DNA from: an uncultured Acetatifactor sp.
GTDB taxonomy: Bacteria; Bacillota; Clostridia; Lachnospirales; Lachnospiraceae
Direction of reading: 5' to 3'
DNA length: 64,000 nt
NCBI GenBank assembly: GCA_910577235.1
Contig: CAJTMX010000011.1
Span: forward strand, 45,724 to 109,723
Shown here piece after piece: positions 44,919 to 53,309 of the stretch (the first letter of the stretch is position 1; the number at the start of each line of letters is the position of its first letter). A program made the position numbers and the translations under genes. The notes under the pieces are model-generated. The model was not told the DNA's origin, did no database searches, and saw only the letters and a list, made by a program, of their open reading frames with translations.

Positions 44919-47477
44919 ATGCAAGACGATATTTTTGACAATGTCCAGGAACATGACAAGATACAGGAAGTTGATCTGAAGGAAAAGATGGAGACATTTT
45001 ATATTGATTACGCAATGAGCGTAATTGCCTCCAGAGCGCTGCCTGACGTCAGAGACGGTCTGAAACCTGTACAGAGAAGAGTTCTGTACTCCATGATTGA
45101 ATTGAATAACGGCCCGGATAAGCCTCATCGTAAATGTGCGCGTATTGTGGGTGATACCATGGGTAAATATCATCCCCATGGCGACAGCTCCATCTATGGT
45201 GCTCTTGTCAACATGGCCCAGGAATGGAATATGCGGTACACTCTGGTGGATGGTCATGGCAATTTCGGTTCCATGGATGGAGACGGTGCCGCCGCCATGC
45301 GTTATACTGAGGCAAGACTTTCCAAGATCTCCATGGAATTGTTGGCCGATATTAACAAGGATACGGTAAATTTTAATCCCAATTTTGATGATACGGAAAA
45401 GGAGCCTGTAGTTCTTCCCAGCCGTTATCCCAATCTGTTGGTAAACGGTACCACCGGCATAGCGGTGGGTATGGCCACCAATATTCCTCCCCACAATCTG
45501 CGGGAAGTCATAAGCGCGGTAGTGAAGATCATTGATAACCGTGTTGAAGAAGACAGAGACACTTCTATAGAGGAAGTATTGGACATTATTAAAGCGCCCG
45601 ATTTTCCCACAGGCGGCTTGATCTTAGGCACCAGGGGCTGTGATGAGGCATACCGTACAGGACGGGGAAAGATCCGGGTCCGCGCAGTGACGGATATTGA
45701 AACTCTGCCCAGCGGAAAGAGCCAGATCATCGTAACCCAGCTGCCCTATATGGTAAACAAGGCCAATCTGATCATTAAGATGGCAGAGCTGGTAAAGCTT
45801 AAAAAAGTGGATGGTATCACGGATATCAGGGATGAATCCAACAGGGAAGGCATCCGGATTGTGATAGAATTACGCCGGGACGCCAATGCCAATGTGATAC
45901 TGAATCAATTGTATAAACACACCCAGCTGCAGGATACTTTTGGAGTGATCATGCTGGCTCTGGTAAACAATGAGCCCAAGGTTATGAATCTTCTGGAGAT
46001 GTTGACCTACTATCTGGCCCATCAGGAGGATGTAGTTACCCGCAGAACCAAATATGATCTTAATAAAGCCGAGGAGAGAGATCATATCTTACAGGGTCTG
46101 TTGAAAGCTCTGGACTTTATTGATGAAGTAATATCTATCATCCGCAGCAGCCAGAATACCCAGATTGCCAAGGAACGCCTGATCGAACGTTTTGAATTAA
46201 CGGATGTACAGGCCCAGGCTATCGTAGATATGCGTCTGCGGGCACTCACCGGTCTGGAGAGAGAAAAGCTGGAGACGGAACATGCGGAATTACAGCAGAA
46301 GATAAAGGAGTATAAGGCAATTTTGGCAGATGAAAAACTGCTGTTGGGCGTGATCAAAAAAGAGATAAATGTTATATCTGATAAGTACGGGGATGACAGG
46401 AGAAGTCAGATCACCTATGATATGTCGGATATATCTATGGAAGATATGATTCCCCACGACAATACGATCATAGCCATGACCAGTCTGGGCTATATCAAGC
46501 GTATGACTGTGGATAATTTTAAGTCTCAAAACCGTGGCGGCAAGGGTATTAAGGGAATGCAGACCATTGAGGACGACTATATAGAAGACCTGCTGATCAC
46601 CAGCACTCACCACTATCTGCACTTCTTTACAAATTTGGGCAGAGTGTACCGTCTCAAGGCTTATGAGATTCCCGAGGCGGGCAGAACCGCAAGAGGTACC
46701 GCCATTGTAAATCTGCTGCAGCTCATTCCCGGAGAGAAGATCACTGCCATGATTCCCATTAGGGAATACAGCGAAGAGAGAAATCTCTTTATGGTGACTA
46801 AGGGAGGTATTGTCAAGAAAACCTCTCTGGATGAGTTCTCCAATATCCGTAAGAACGGTCTGGTGGCTATCAATCTGCGTGAAGGAGACGAGTTGATTGA
46901 AGTTAAATCCACGGACGCCTTCAGCGAGATATTCCTGGTGACTAAGCAGGGTATGTGTATCCGGTTTAAAGAGACAGATGTTAGAAATACCGGCCGTGCA
47001 TCCATGGGTGTAATCGGTATGAATCTGTCCGATCAGGATGAGATCGTGGGTATGCAGCTTCAGAGCCAGGGTGATTCCCTGTTGATCGTTTCTGAAAACG
47101 GTATGGGGAAGAGAACTTATCTGGAAGAGTTCACTGTCCAATACCGAGGCGGAAAAGGAATAAAGTGTTACAAGATCACGGAGAAAACAGGAGATGTGAT
47201 CGGCGTTAAGGCAGTTAAGGACGACAATGAAATCATGATGATCACCACAGCGGGTATCATCATTCAGCTGCGGATGGAAGATGTATCCACTTTGGGCAGA
47301 AACACATCCGGCGTAAAGCTGATCCAGCTGGAAAAGAATAACAAAGTTGCCCGGATTGCCAAGGTCAGGGAAAAAATCTCCAACGGCGATCAGGAATTCA
47401 GCGATGTGGAAGACGCATTAGAAGATGTGTCGGAAGGCACTCTTGAAGAGAATACGGAGGAAAGCACGGAAGAATAA
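44919..47477 (+). CDS. gyrA: DNA gyrase subunit A
   Basis: An 852-residue GyrA. The active-site Tyr lies in MRYTEARLSKI near residue 128, followed by the coiled-coil gate and a C-terminal domain of six blades whose GyrA box is QNRGGKGI near 545. The QRDR reads HPHGDSSIYGALVNMAQ: Ser is kept at the position of E. coli Ser83, while Gly stands where E. coli has Asp87. The C-terminus ends in an acidic tail (SDVEDALEDVSEGTLEE). The start was set at the ATG after CGAGGTAAAC. A terminator follows. Confidence 0.96.
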   Translation: MQDDIFDNVQEHDKIQEVDLKEKMETFYIDYAMSVIASRALPDVRDGLKPVQRRVLYSMIELNNGPDKPHRKCARIVGDTMGKYHPHGDSSIYGALVNMAQEWNMRYTLVDGHGNFGSMDGDGAAAMRYTEARLSKISMELLADINKDTVNFNPNFDDTEKEPVVLPSRYPNLLVNGTTGIAVGMATNIPPHNLREVISAVVKIIDNRVEEDRDTSIEEVLDIIKAPDFPTGGLILGTRGCDEAYRTGRGKIRVRAVTDIETLPSGKSQIIVTQLPYMVNKANLIIKMAELVKLKKVDGITDIRDESNREGIRIVIELRRDANANVILNQLYKHTQLQDTFGVIMLALVNNEPKVMNLLEMLTYYLAHQEDVVTRRTKYDLNKAEERDHILQGLLKALDFIDEVISIIRSSQNTQIAKERLIERFELTDVQAQAIVDMRLRALTGLEREKLETEHAELQQKIKEYKAILADEKLLLGVIKKEINVISDKYGDDRRSQITYDMSDISMEDMIPHDNTIIAMTSLGYIKRMTVDNFKSQNRGGKGIKGMQTIEDDYIEDLLITSTHHYLHFFTNLGRVYRLKAYEIPEAGRTARGTAIVNLLQLIPGEKITAMIPIREYSEERNLFMVTKGGIVKKTSLDEFSNIRKNGLVAINLREGDELIEVKSTDAFSEIFLVTKQGMCIRFKETDVRNTGRASMGVIGMNLSDQDEIVGMQLQSQGDSLLIVSENGMGKRTYLEEFTVQYRGGKGIKCYKITEKTGDVIGVKAVKDDNEIMMITTAGIIIQLRMEDVSTLGRNTSGVKLIQLEKNNKVARIAKVREKISNGDQEFSDVEDALEDVSEGTLEENTEESTEE

Positions 47478-47498
47478 CATGTTAAAGTAAGGGATAAC

Positions 47499-47549
47499 TG
47501 CCGGAAACTTGAAAAGATAAGCTCTGTCAAGTTTTCGGCATGTTTTTTA
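47499..47549 (+). terminator. Terminator after gyrA
   Basis: TGCCGGAAACTTGA pairs with TCAAGTTTTCGGCA across 14 bases, followed by TGTTTTTTAT. It closes the rightward oriC operon. Confidence 0.85.
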
Positions 47550-47624
47550 TTAAGTACTTTCTTTTTTATTCAGATGTGCTATAATCTGTGGTTGAAATAA
47601 ATATTATTAATAAGAGGTGGTCCC

Positions 47625-48809
47625 ATGGAAGCATATAATATTTTTAAAGATCTTGCAATCATTATTGTTATTGCCAAAATATTTGGCATCATAGCCCGAA
47701 AACTGCGTGCTCCTCAGGTGGTAGGAGAGATCATAGCCGGTCTGATCATCGGGCCAAGCGTATTAGGTTTGGTACAGCAGACAGATTTTTTGGTACAGAT
47801 GGCGGAGATCGGCGTAGTGTTGCTGATGTTTTCCGCAGGGCTGGAGACAGATTTAAAGGAACTGTTAAAAACGGGTCCCATAGCTTTTTTGATCGCCTGC
47901 TGCGGCGTATTTGTCCCCTTGGTGGGAGGTACTTTGCTGTATATGGGCTTTTACGGAGTAGCTCCCTGGGGAAGTGAGGCATTTTATAAAGCGGTATTTA
48001 TCGGTGTGATCATGACTGCCACCAGTGTCAGTATCACAGTGGAATCACTGCGGGAGATGGGCAAACTGAAAGGGAAAGTGGGCACTACGATCCTCAGCGC
48101 CGCTATTATTGATGATGTAATAGGTATCATTGTGCTGACATTTGTGATCGGATTTAAAAGTCCTGATTCCAATCCCGGAAAAGTGGTACTTTCCACGGTT
48201 TTGTTCTTTATTTTCGCGTTTGTCGTTGGTCTGGTCCTTTACAAATTGTTTGAACTTTATGACGAAAAATATCCTCATACCAGAAGGATTCCGATTTTAG
48301 GTCTAACCCTTTGCTTTTTCTTTGCTTACGCAGCCGAGAAATATTTCGGGATCGCAGATATCACCGGCGCATATGTGGCGGGAATCGTACTGTGCTCCGT
48401 GCGGGATTCAAAATACATAGAACAGAAGATGGAAGTCAATTCCTATATGCTGTTTGGGCCGATATTTTTTGCCAGCATCGGCTTAAAGACCAGCATAGAA
48501 AATGTAAACGGCGGCATATTGCTGTTTTCTCTGGGGTTTGTGATCGTGGCCCTGATCTCAAAGATCGTGGGATGCGGTCTGATGGCAAAGATATGCAGAT
48601 TCAATAATACGGATTCCCTTAAGATCGGTGTGGGTATGATGACCCGGGGAGAAGTGGCGCTGATCGTGGCACAAAAGGGACTGTCTGTGGGACTTTTGAC
48701 ACCGGTGTACTTTACGGCTGTGATCCTGTTGATCATTGTATCCAGCATTTCCACTCCGATTATATTGAAGATATTGTACGCAAAGGATAAAGTTGAGACG
48801 GCAGCATAG
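47625..48809 (+). CDS. Cation/proton antiporter (CPA2 family)
   Basis: A 394-residue membrane protein with about 12 hydrophobic segments along its whole length. VVGEIIAGLIIGPSVLG in the second helix and GVIMTATSVSITVESLREMG mid-protein are typical of the KefB/NapA-type CPA2 family, which exchanges Na+ or K+ for protons. There is no C-terminal TrkA/RCK regulatory domain. AAGAGGTGG precedes the ATG. Substrate not determinable. Confidence 0.85.
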   Translation: MEAYNIFKDLAIIIVIAKIFGIIARKLRAPQVVGEIIAGLIIGPSVLGLVQQTDFLVQMAEIGVVLLMFSAGLETDLKELLKTGPIAFLIACCGVFVPLVGGTLLYMGFYGVAPWGSEAFYKAVFIGVIMTATSVSITVESLREMGKLKGKVGTTILSAAIIDDVIGIIVLTFVIGFKSPDSNPGKVVLSTVLFFIFAFVVGLVLYKLFELYDEKYPHTRRIPILGLTLCFFFAYAAEKYFGIADITGAYVAGIVLCSVRDSKYIEQKMEVNSYMLFGPIFFASIGLKTSIENVNGGILLFSLGFVIVALISKIVGCGLMAKICRFNNTDSLKIGVGMMTRGEVALIVAQKGLSVGLLTPVYFTAVILLIIVSSISTPIILKILYAKDKVETAA

Positions 48810-48832
48810 GCAGGAAACAGACAGAGGTAGGC

Positions 48833-49585
48833 ATGGATATACGGAAGCAGAGATTTCTGGAAGTCAAGGAGAGGGTGCTGGGAGAAGAAAGGCTCAGAGC
48901 CAGTATCGGCACGCTGTCCGAGAAGACCACCCATATGATCCTTAAAAACTATTATGAGCCGGATGTGGATAAACAGGAGATTCCTGTGGGCAACTATGTG
49001 GCGGACATCTTTACGGGGCAGGAGATCATAGAGATCCAGTCAGCGGGATTTGGCAAGATGCGGGATAAGCTGGAGGCTTTTCTTCCCGAGTACCCGGTCA
49101 CTATCGTTCACCCTATTCCCTATATAAAACGTCTGATTTGGATAGACCAGGAGACAGGCGCTCTCAGCGCCTCTCATAAATCCCCTAAAAAGGGGAGCGT
49201 CTATGATGCTTTTCTTGAATTATATAGAATCAGGGATTATCTGCCTGACAGGCATTTGACGGTGAAATTGCTGTTGCTGGAGCTGGAGGAATACAAACTG
49301 TTAAACGGATATGGGAAAAACAGAAAGATACGGGCCTCAAAATATGACCGTATTCCTCTGGATATCAAAGAGGAGATCGTGATAGAAAGACCGGAAGATC
49401 TGGTGCAGTTCGTACCTCTGGAACTGGAGGAGCCCTTTACGAAAAAGCAGTTTGCCAAGGCCACCCATATCAATGAGCGAATGGCCAGCCTGGTCATTAA
49501 GCTCTATTGTTATTACGGAATGATGGAGCATACAGGAAAGGATGGCAGAGCCTATCTGTATGAGATCATTGAGAAAAAAAATTAG
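48833..49585 (+). CDS. Unknown protein with nuclease-like motif
   Basis: A 250-residue protein. NYVADIFTGQEIIEIQSAGF near residues 48-67 gives an Asp ... Glu-x-Gln pattern and is followed by a Lys (MRDKLEAFLPEYPVTIVHPI), reminiscent of PD-(D/E)xK folds, with Gln at the usual Lys position. The C-terminus (KKQFAKATHINERMASLVIK) looks like a winged helix. No membrane segment. It follows the antiporter by 23 bases with AGAGGTAGG at its start. I do not recognise the family with certainty; nuclease activity is an inference. Confidence 0.45.
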   Translation: MDIRKQRFLEVKERVLGEERLRASIGTLSEKTTHMILKNYYEPDVDKQEIPVGNYVADIFTGQEIIEIQSAGFGKMRDKLEAFLPEYPVTIVHPIPYIKRLIWIDQETGALSASHKSPKKGSVYDAFLELYRIRDYLPDRHLTVKLLLLELEEYKLLNGYGKNRKIRASKYDRIPLDIKEEIVIERPEDLVQFVPLELEEPFTKKQFAKATHINERMASLVIKLYCYYGMMEHTGKDGRAYLYEIIEKKN

Positions 49586-49628
49586 TATGAAAATTATAAT
49601 TGACTATTAAACAAGGATAATTTTTGGC

Positions 49629-49657
49629 TTGTTTTTTAGATAGCAGTATGCTATACT
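49629..49657 (+). promoter_or_regulatory. Promoter of the cobalamin riboswitch
   Basis: TTGTTT and TATACT are 17 bases apart, about 30 bases before the riboswitch begins. Confidence 0.6.
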
Positions 49658-49689
49658 TTGCAATGCATAAAGGAAATAAAGAAACGTCT

Positions 49690-49915
49690 CAGGTGTCGGA
49701 TTTAAGTGTCTTACGTTTAAGATCCGGTGAAAAGGGAAGCAGGTGCAAGTCCTGCACGAACTCGTCGCTGTAAGGAAGGAGTTTTTCTTCCCATAAGATT
49801 TTTGTCTTTATGCGCGGAAAATCTTGTGGAGAATCATTGAAGCCACTGTGTGATACATGCTTTGAGAAGATGAAGAAAAGCGAGGATAGCCAAGTCAGAA
49901 GACCTGCCTGTGACG
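49690..49915 (+). promoter_or_regulatory. Cobalamin (B12) riboswitch
   Basis: The aptamer core is clear: GGTGAAAAGGGAAGC, then AGGTGCAAGTCCTGCAC and CGCTGT (49746-49772), a variable arm, GCCACTG near 49850, and the closing B12-box-like AAGTCAGAAGACCTGCC (49891-49907). These are the conserved elements of adenosylcobalamin-class riboswitches. A terminator hairpin stands at 49997-50047 before the DUF4430 gene, so the switch probably works by transcription termination when B12 is bound. Confidence 0.92.
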
Positions 49916-49996
49916 GTACTGTAAGACCACGAGTAACTGGTTAGTACATAAAAGAATGTGGATAGGTATATCCATATTTACTTTTAGTGCGTACAG

Positions 49997-50047
49997 ACCT
50001 GTTGCCGGGAATCCTTTCCATGCAACAGGTTCTTTTTGTCTCTTTTT
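49997..50047 (+). terminator. Riboswitch expression-platform terminator
   Basis: ACCTGTTGC pairs with GCAACAGGT, followed by TCTTTTTGTC and TCTTTTT. It lies between the aptamer and the DUF4430 gene and should stop transcription in the B12-bound state. Confidence 0.85.
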
Positions 50048-50080
50048 ATGCGCAATACAAATGGCAAACGGAGGTAAAAA

Positions 50081-50491
50081 ATGACAGAAACAAAGAAATC
50101 GAACAAGAAACTTTTTATTGGCGTGGGTGTGATGGTGCTGCTCATAGCATTGTTTGCAGTACTGTTTTTCCTGTTTAGACCAAAGGCTGTACAGGGGGCC
50201 AAATCCATTACCATCGAAGTGGTGGATAACAATGGGGCTTCTACCGTATATGATGTGCATACGGACGCGGAGTATCTGCGCCAGGCCATGGAAGAGGCTA
50301 AAGGACTGGAGTTCTCCGGCGCCGAGAGCGAGTATGGCATGATGGTGGAGACTGTCAACGGTATAACGGCGGACTATAATGTGGATCAGTCTTATTGGGG
50401 TTTTTTTGTCAACGGAGAATACTGTAATTACGGTATTGAAACCCAGCCTGTGACAGACGGAGACGCTTTCCGTATTGTTTACAGCAAATAA
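50081..50491 (+). CDS. Membrane-anchored DUF4430 (transcobalamin-like) protein
   Basis: A 136-residue protein with a basic N-terminus, one membrane helix at residues about 11-31, and an extracytoplasmic DUF4430 domain (about 42-136) with YLRQAMEEA and SYWGFFVNGEYCNYGIE, the pattern of the beta-rich domain shared with animal transcobalamin and intrinsic factor. There is no lipobox Cys. It stands directly behind a B12 riboswitch and 7 bases before an ECF S-component gene, so capture of cobalamin or another corrinoid at the cell surface is likely. AACGGAGG precedes the ATG. Function inferred, family well supported. Confidence 0.8.
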   Translation: MTETKKSNKKLFIGVGVMVLLIALFAVLFFLFRPKAVQGAKSITIEVVDNNGASTVYDVHTDAEYLRQAMEEAKGLEFSGAESEYGMMVETVNGITADYNVDQSYWGFFVNGEYCNYGIETQPVTDGDAFRIVYSK

Positions 50492-50498
50492 CGGATAG

Positions 50499-51035
50499 AT
50501 GGGAACGGATAAAAACCATAAAAATTTCACATACGATATTGCTTCCATAGGTATAGCCATCGCCTTGATAGAAGTATGTAAGGCGGCTATGATGGGACTG
50601 CCTAATATAGAGCTGACCAGTTTTTGGATCATTATGTTTACACTGCTTTTGGGACGGAAGATCCTGTTTGTGATTCCTGCTTTTATTCTGATAGAGGGCT
50701 GTCTGTTCGGTTTTGGTATATGGTGGGTCATGTATCTATACGCCTGGCCTTTTCTGGCGTTCCTTACATGGATATTCCGAAAGCAGAAAAATGTAATATT
50801 CTGGGCTGTGTTGTCAGGACTTTTTGGCCTGTTTTTCGGCGCTATGTGCGCGATTCCCTATATGGTGATAGGTTTTTTTGACGGTGGTATACGGTCAGGA
50901 CTTTACGCCGGATTTACCTGGTGGATAGCCGGTATACCTTTTGACCTGTTACATTGCGGAGGTAATTTTGTTCTGATGCTTGCGTTGTATCATCCGGTGA
51001 AAATTGCTTTTTCCTATTTGAAACGACGAATGTGA
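50499..51035 (+). CDS. ECF transporter S-component, probably for corrinoids
   Basis: A 178-residue membrane protein with about six helices (IASIGIAIALIEVCKAAMMG at the start), the size and layout of substrate-binding S-components of ECF vitamin transporters. LTSFWIIMFTLLLGRKILFV and GLYAGFTWWIAGIPFDLLHC are notable. It is co-transcribed with the DUF4430 gene under the B12 riboswitch, which points to cobalamin or precursor uptake (CbrT/CblT-like). The shared ECF ATPases and T-component are not in this window. The substrate is inferred from the riboswitch only. Confidence 0.75.
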   Translation: MGTDKNHKNFTYDIASIGIAIALIEVCKAAMMGLPNIELTSFWIIMFTLLLGRKILFVIPAFILIEGCLFGFGIWWVMYLYAWPFLAFLTWIFRKQKNVIFWAVLSGLFGLFFGAMCAIPYMVIGFFDGGIRSGLYAGFTWWIAGIPFDLLHCGGNFVLMLALYHPVKIAFSYLKRRM

Positions 51036-51107
51036 CATGACATATGCGGGATAGTAAATCTGAAATATTAGAAGTAAAAAATTAATGCAGAAAAATGGCG
51101 AGGAGAT

Positions 51108-52535
51108 TTAGTCTTCCTCGTCATTTTCTTCTGACCGGGGCAGGCTGAAAATAAATTCGCTGCCCTCCCCGGGAGTACTTATTACATTGATATGTTCATT
51201 ATGGGACTGAATGATCTCTTTTGTAATGGACAGCCCCAGCCCCGTGCCTTTTTTGTCCTTTCCTCTGGACAGGTCCGATTTATAGAAACGGTCCCATATC
51301 AGTTTCAGGTCTTCTTTTGGTATGCCTATACCGGTATCTTTCACAGATACAAATAATTTATTTTTCCTTTCTGTAGTCTCCACTTTGATAGCAGAGTTAT
51401 GATGACTGAACTTGATGGCGTTATCTATGAGATTGTACAGTACCTGTTGGATCTTGCTCATATCCGCAGTGACGTACATAACTTCATCCGTAAGGATCAG
51501 TTCAATGGCTATACTCTTTTTCAGACATGTACCCTCAAAGGAGGCGGCTGTGGAGCGGATTACCTGATTGATATCAAAATCCGTGATATCCAGCAGCATC
51601 CCTTTGGTGTTCAGGTTGTTCAGAGTAAGCAGACTGTTGGTTAGTTTGGTCAGACGCTGGGTCTCGGTCAACACGATATTCAGGTATTTTTCATACAGTT
51701 CCGGCGGAATGGTACCGTCCAGCATGGCTTCCAGATATCCCTGGATAGAAGTGAGAGGAGAGCGGAAATCGTGGGATACATTGGCCACAAACTTTTTCTG
51801 ATCGTCTTCCGAACGGGCAATCTCACTGGCCATATAAGACAGACAGGCAGCCAGATACCCAATCTCATCCTCACTGTCCACGGAGAACTCATAATGCATA
51901 TTGCCTGTGGCATACTGCTCGGTGGCATAGGTAATCTTACGCAGAGGCATATACACGATCTCGGTAAAAAAGATCAAAATGATCAGCGATAACAAAAACA
52001 GAATGATCAGCGTGATATAGGAAATATTGAGCAGGCTGTTACAGGATTCATCTATGGATACCATATCCGTGTGAATGACCACATATCCCTTGACCATATA
52101 GTTGGTGGTGATGGGAGCGATCACCGACAAAACATCCTGCGGATAGAAACTGAAAAAATTGTCTATTACATAATAGGAGCTGCCGGTAACGGCAGAGTCA
52201 AAATCTTCGATTATAACCTCATTTTCCACATCAATAGGAGTATCCGTGTCCAGGATCAGGCGCCCCGAAGGATTGATGATCTGAATATTGGACTCCAGAT
52301 ATACCGCCAGGGCGTCCAGTTGATACTTTACCGCCTCCAGAGATATTTCACTGTTATAGAGGTTTCTGGCATAAGTGTTGGCGATCAGCGTGGCTTCTGA
52401 ATACAGGGAATCGGCCTTTTCCCGAATCAAATGTTCCCTGGTCATACTGGGCACAAAGGTAGCCAGTATCACCAGGCCAAAGATTCCAAAGATCCCATAT
52501 GCCAATAAAAATTTTAAATACAGGGTTTTTTTCAT
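51108..52535 (-). CDS. Sensor histidine kinase
   Basis: A 475-residue membrane kinase. Helices at about residues 5-28 and 165-190 bracket an extracytoplasmic sensor domain, followed by a HAMP segment, the HisKA motif NVSHDFRSPLTSIQGYLEAM with the phospho-accepting His near residue 252, and an HATPase domain with NLIDNAIKFS, DTGIGIPKED and GTGLGLSI. It pairs with the OmpR-type regulator encoded 14 bases upstream. The C-terminus is acidic (EENDEED). Signal unknown. Confidence 0.9.
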   Translation of the reverse strand: MKKTLYLKFLLAYGIFGIFGLVILATFVPSMTREHLIREKADSLYSEATLIANTYARNLYNSEISLEAVKYQLDALAVYLESNIQIINPSGRLILDTDTPIDVENEVIIEDFDSAVTGSSYYVIDNFFSFYPQDVLSVIAPITTNYMVKGYVVIHTDMVSIDESCNSLLNISYITLIILFLLSLIILIFFTEIVYMPLRKITYATEQYATGNMHYEFSVDSEDEIGYLAACLSYMASEIARSEDDQKKFVANVSHDFRSPLTSIQGYLEAMLDGTIPPELYEKYLNIVLTETQRLTKLTNSLLTLNNLNTKGMLLDITDFDINQVIRSTAASFEGTCLKKSIAIELILTDEVMYVTADMSKIQQVLYNLIDNAIKFSHHNSAIKVETTERKNKLFVSVKDTGIGIPKEDLKLIWDRFYKSDLSRGKDKKGTGLGLSITKEIIQSHNEHINVISTPGEGSEFIFSLPRSEENDEED

Positions 52536-52549
52536 CAGGAATCACATCC

Positions 52550-53251
52550 TCATTTTTTTGCCTCAAATTTATAACCGATACCCCAGATCGTGCTGATCTT
52601 CCAGGATTCATGATCCTTGATCTTTTCTCTCAGGCGTTTTATATGCACATCCACGGTACGGGTATCTCCCATATATTCGTAACCCCAGATCTGATCCAGC
52701 AGCTGTTCTCTGGTGAACACATGATTGGGAGAGGAGGCCAGAAAATATAAAAGCTCCAGCTCCTTGGGAGGCATATCCACATTTTTGCCCATATAGGTCA
52801 CGGAATAATTGGTGCGGTTGATGATCAGGTCGGGATACTCCACGGACTCGTCATGAGATTTTGCGCTTGGTTCGGCAGCGGGCTTATACCTCCGCAGCAC
52901 CGCTTTTACTCTTGCCACCAGCTCCTTGGTATCAAAGGGTTTTTCCATATAATCGTCCGCGCCCAGCTCCAGACCGAGGACCTTGTCAAATATCTCTCCC
53001 TTGGCGGAAAGCATAATGATGGGGGTGCTGTATCTGGCCCTGACTTCCCGGCAGACCTGATAGCCGTCTATTCCGGGCAGCATCAGATCCAGCAGGATCA
53101 GGTTGGGTTCAAAAGAGCCGATAGCGCCCATGACGGATTCCCCGTCATAGACGATCATGGTCTCAAAGCATTCCTTGGTTAGATACAGGGAGATCAGTTC
53201 CGCGATATTGTTGTCATCGTCCACGATCAGGACTTTTTGTTTGTTTACCAT
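52550..53251 (-). CDS. OmpR-family response regulator
   Basis: A 233-residue regulator: receiver domain (residues 1-120) with VDDDNN, the phospho-acceptor Asp in LILLDLMLPGIDGYQ near residue 55, and K in MEKPF. A winged-helix DNA-binding domain follows at about 135-230 (TREQLLDQIWGYEYMGDTRT). It is transcribed with the kinase gene. The start has AAAGAGGTATAA upstream inside a hairpin leader like that of yidC. Confidence 0.92.
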   Translation of the reverse strand: MVNKQKVLIVDDDNNIAELISLYLTKECFETMIVYDGESVMGAIGSFEPNLILLDLMLPGIDGYQVCREVRARYSTPIIMLSAKGEIFDKVLGLELGADDYMEKPFDTKELVARVKAVLRRYKPAAEPSAKSHDESVEYPDLIINRTNYSVTYMGKNVDMPPKELELLYFLASSPNHVFTREQLLDQIWGYEYMGDTRTVDVHIKRLREKIKDHESWKISTIWGIGYKFEAKK

Positions 53252-53254
53252 AGT

Positions 53255-53286
53255 TATACCTCTTTGCGTGTAGCAGCACGCATACC
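53255..53286 (-). promoter_or_regulatory. Hairpin plus ribosome-site leader of the OmpR-type gene
   Basis: On the minus strand GCGTG-CTGCTA-CACGC, then AAAGAGGTATA and the start codon. 26 of 32 bases match the yidC leader at 37162-37193, with the differences mainly in the loop and the distal stem strand. Confidence 0.6.
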
Positions 53287-53309
53287 AAAAATATATAAAT
53301 ACCTGCTGG

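Noticed and set aside
45160..45230. GyrA change as acquired drug resistance
   Set aside because: A single sequence cannot tell a lineage-wide residue from a recent mutation, so it is only noted as a residue difference.
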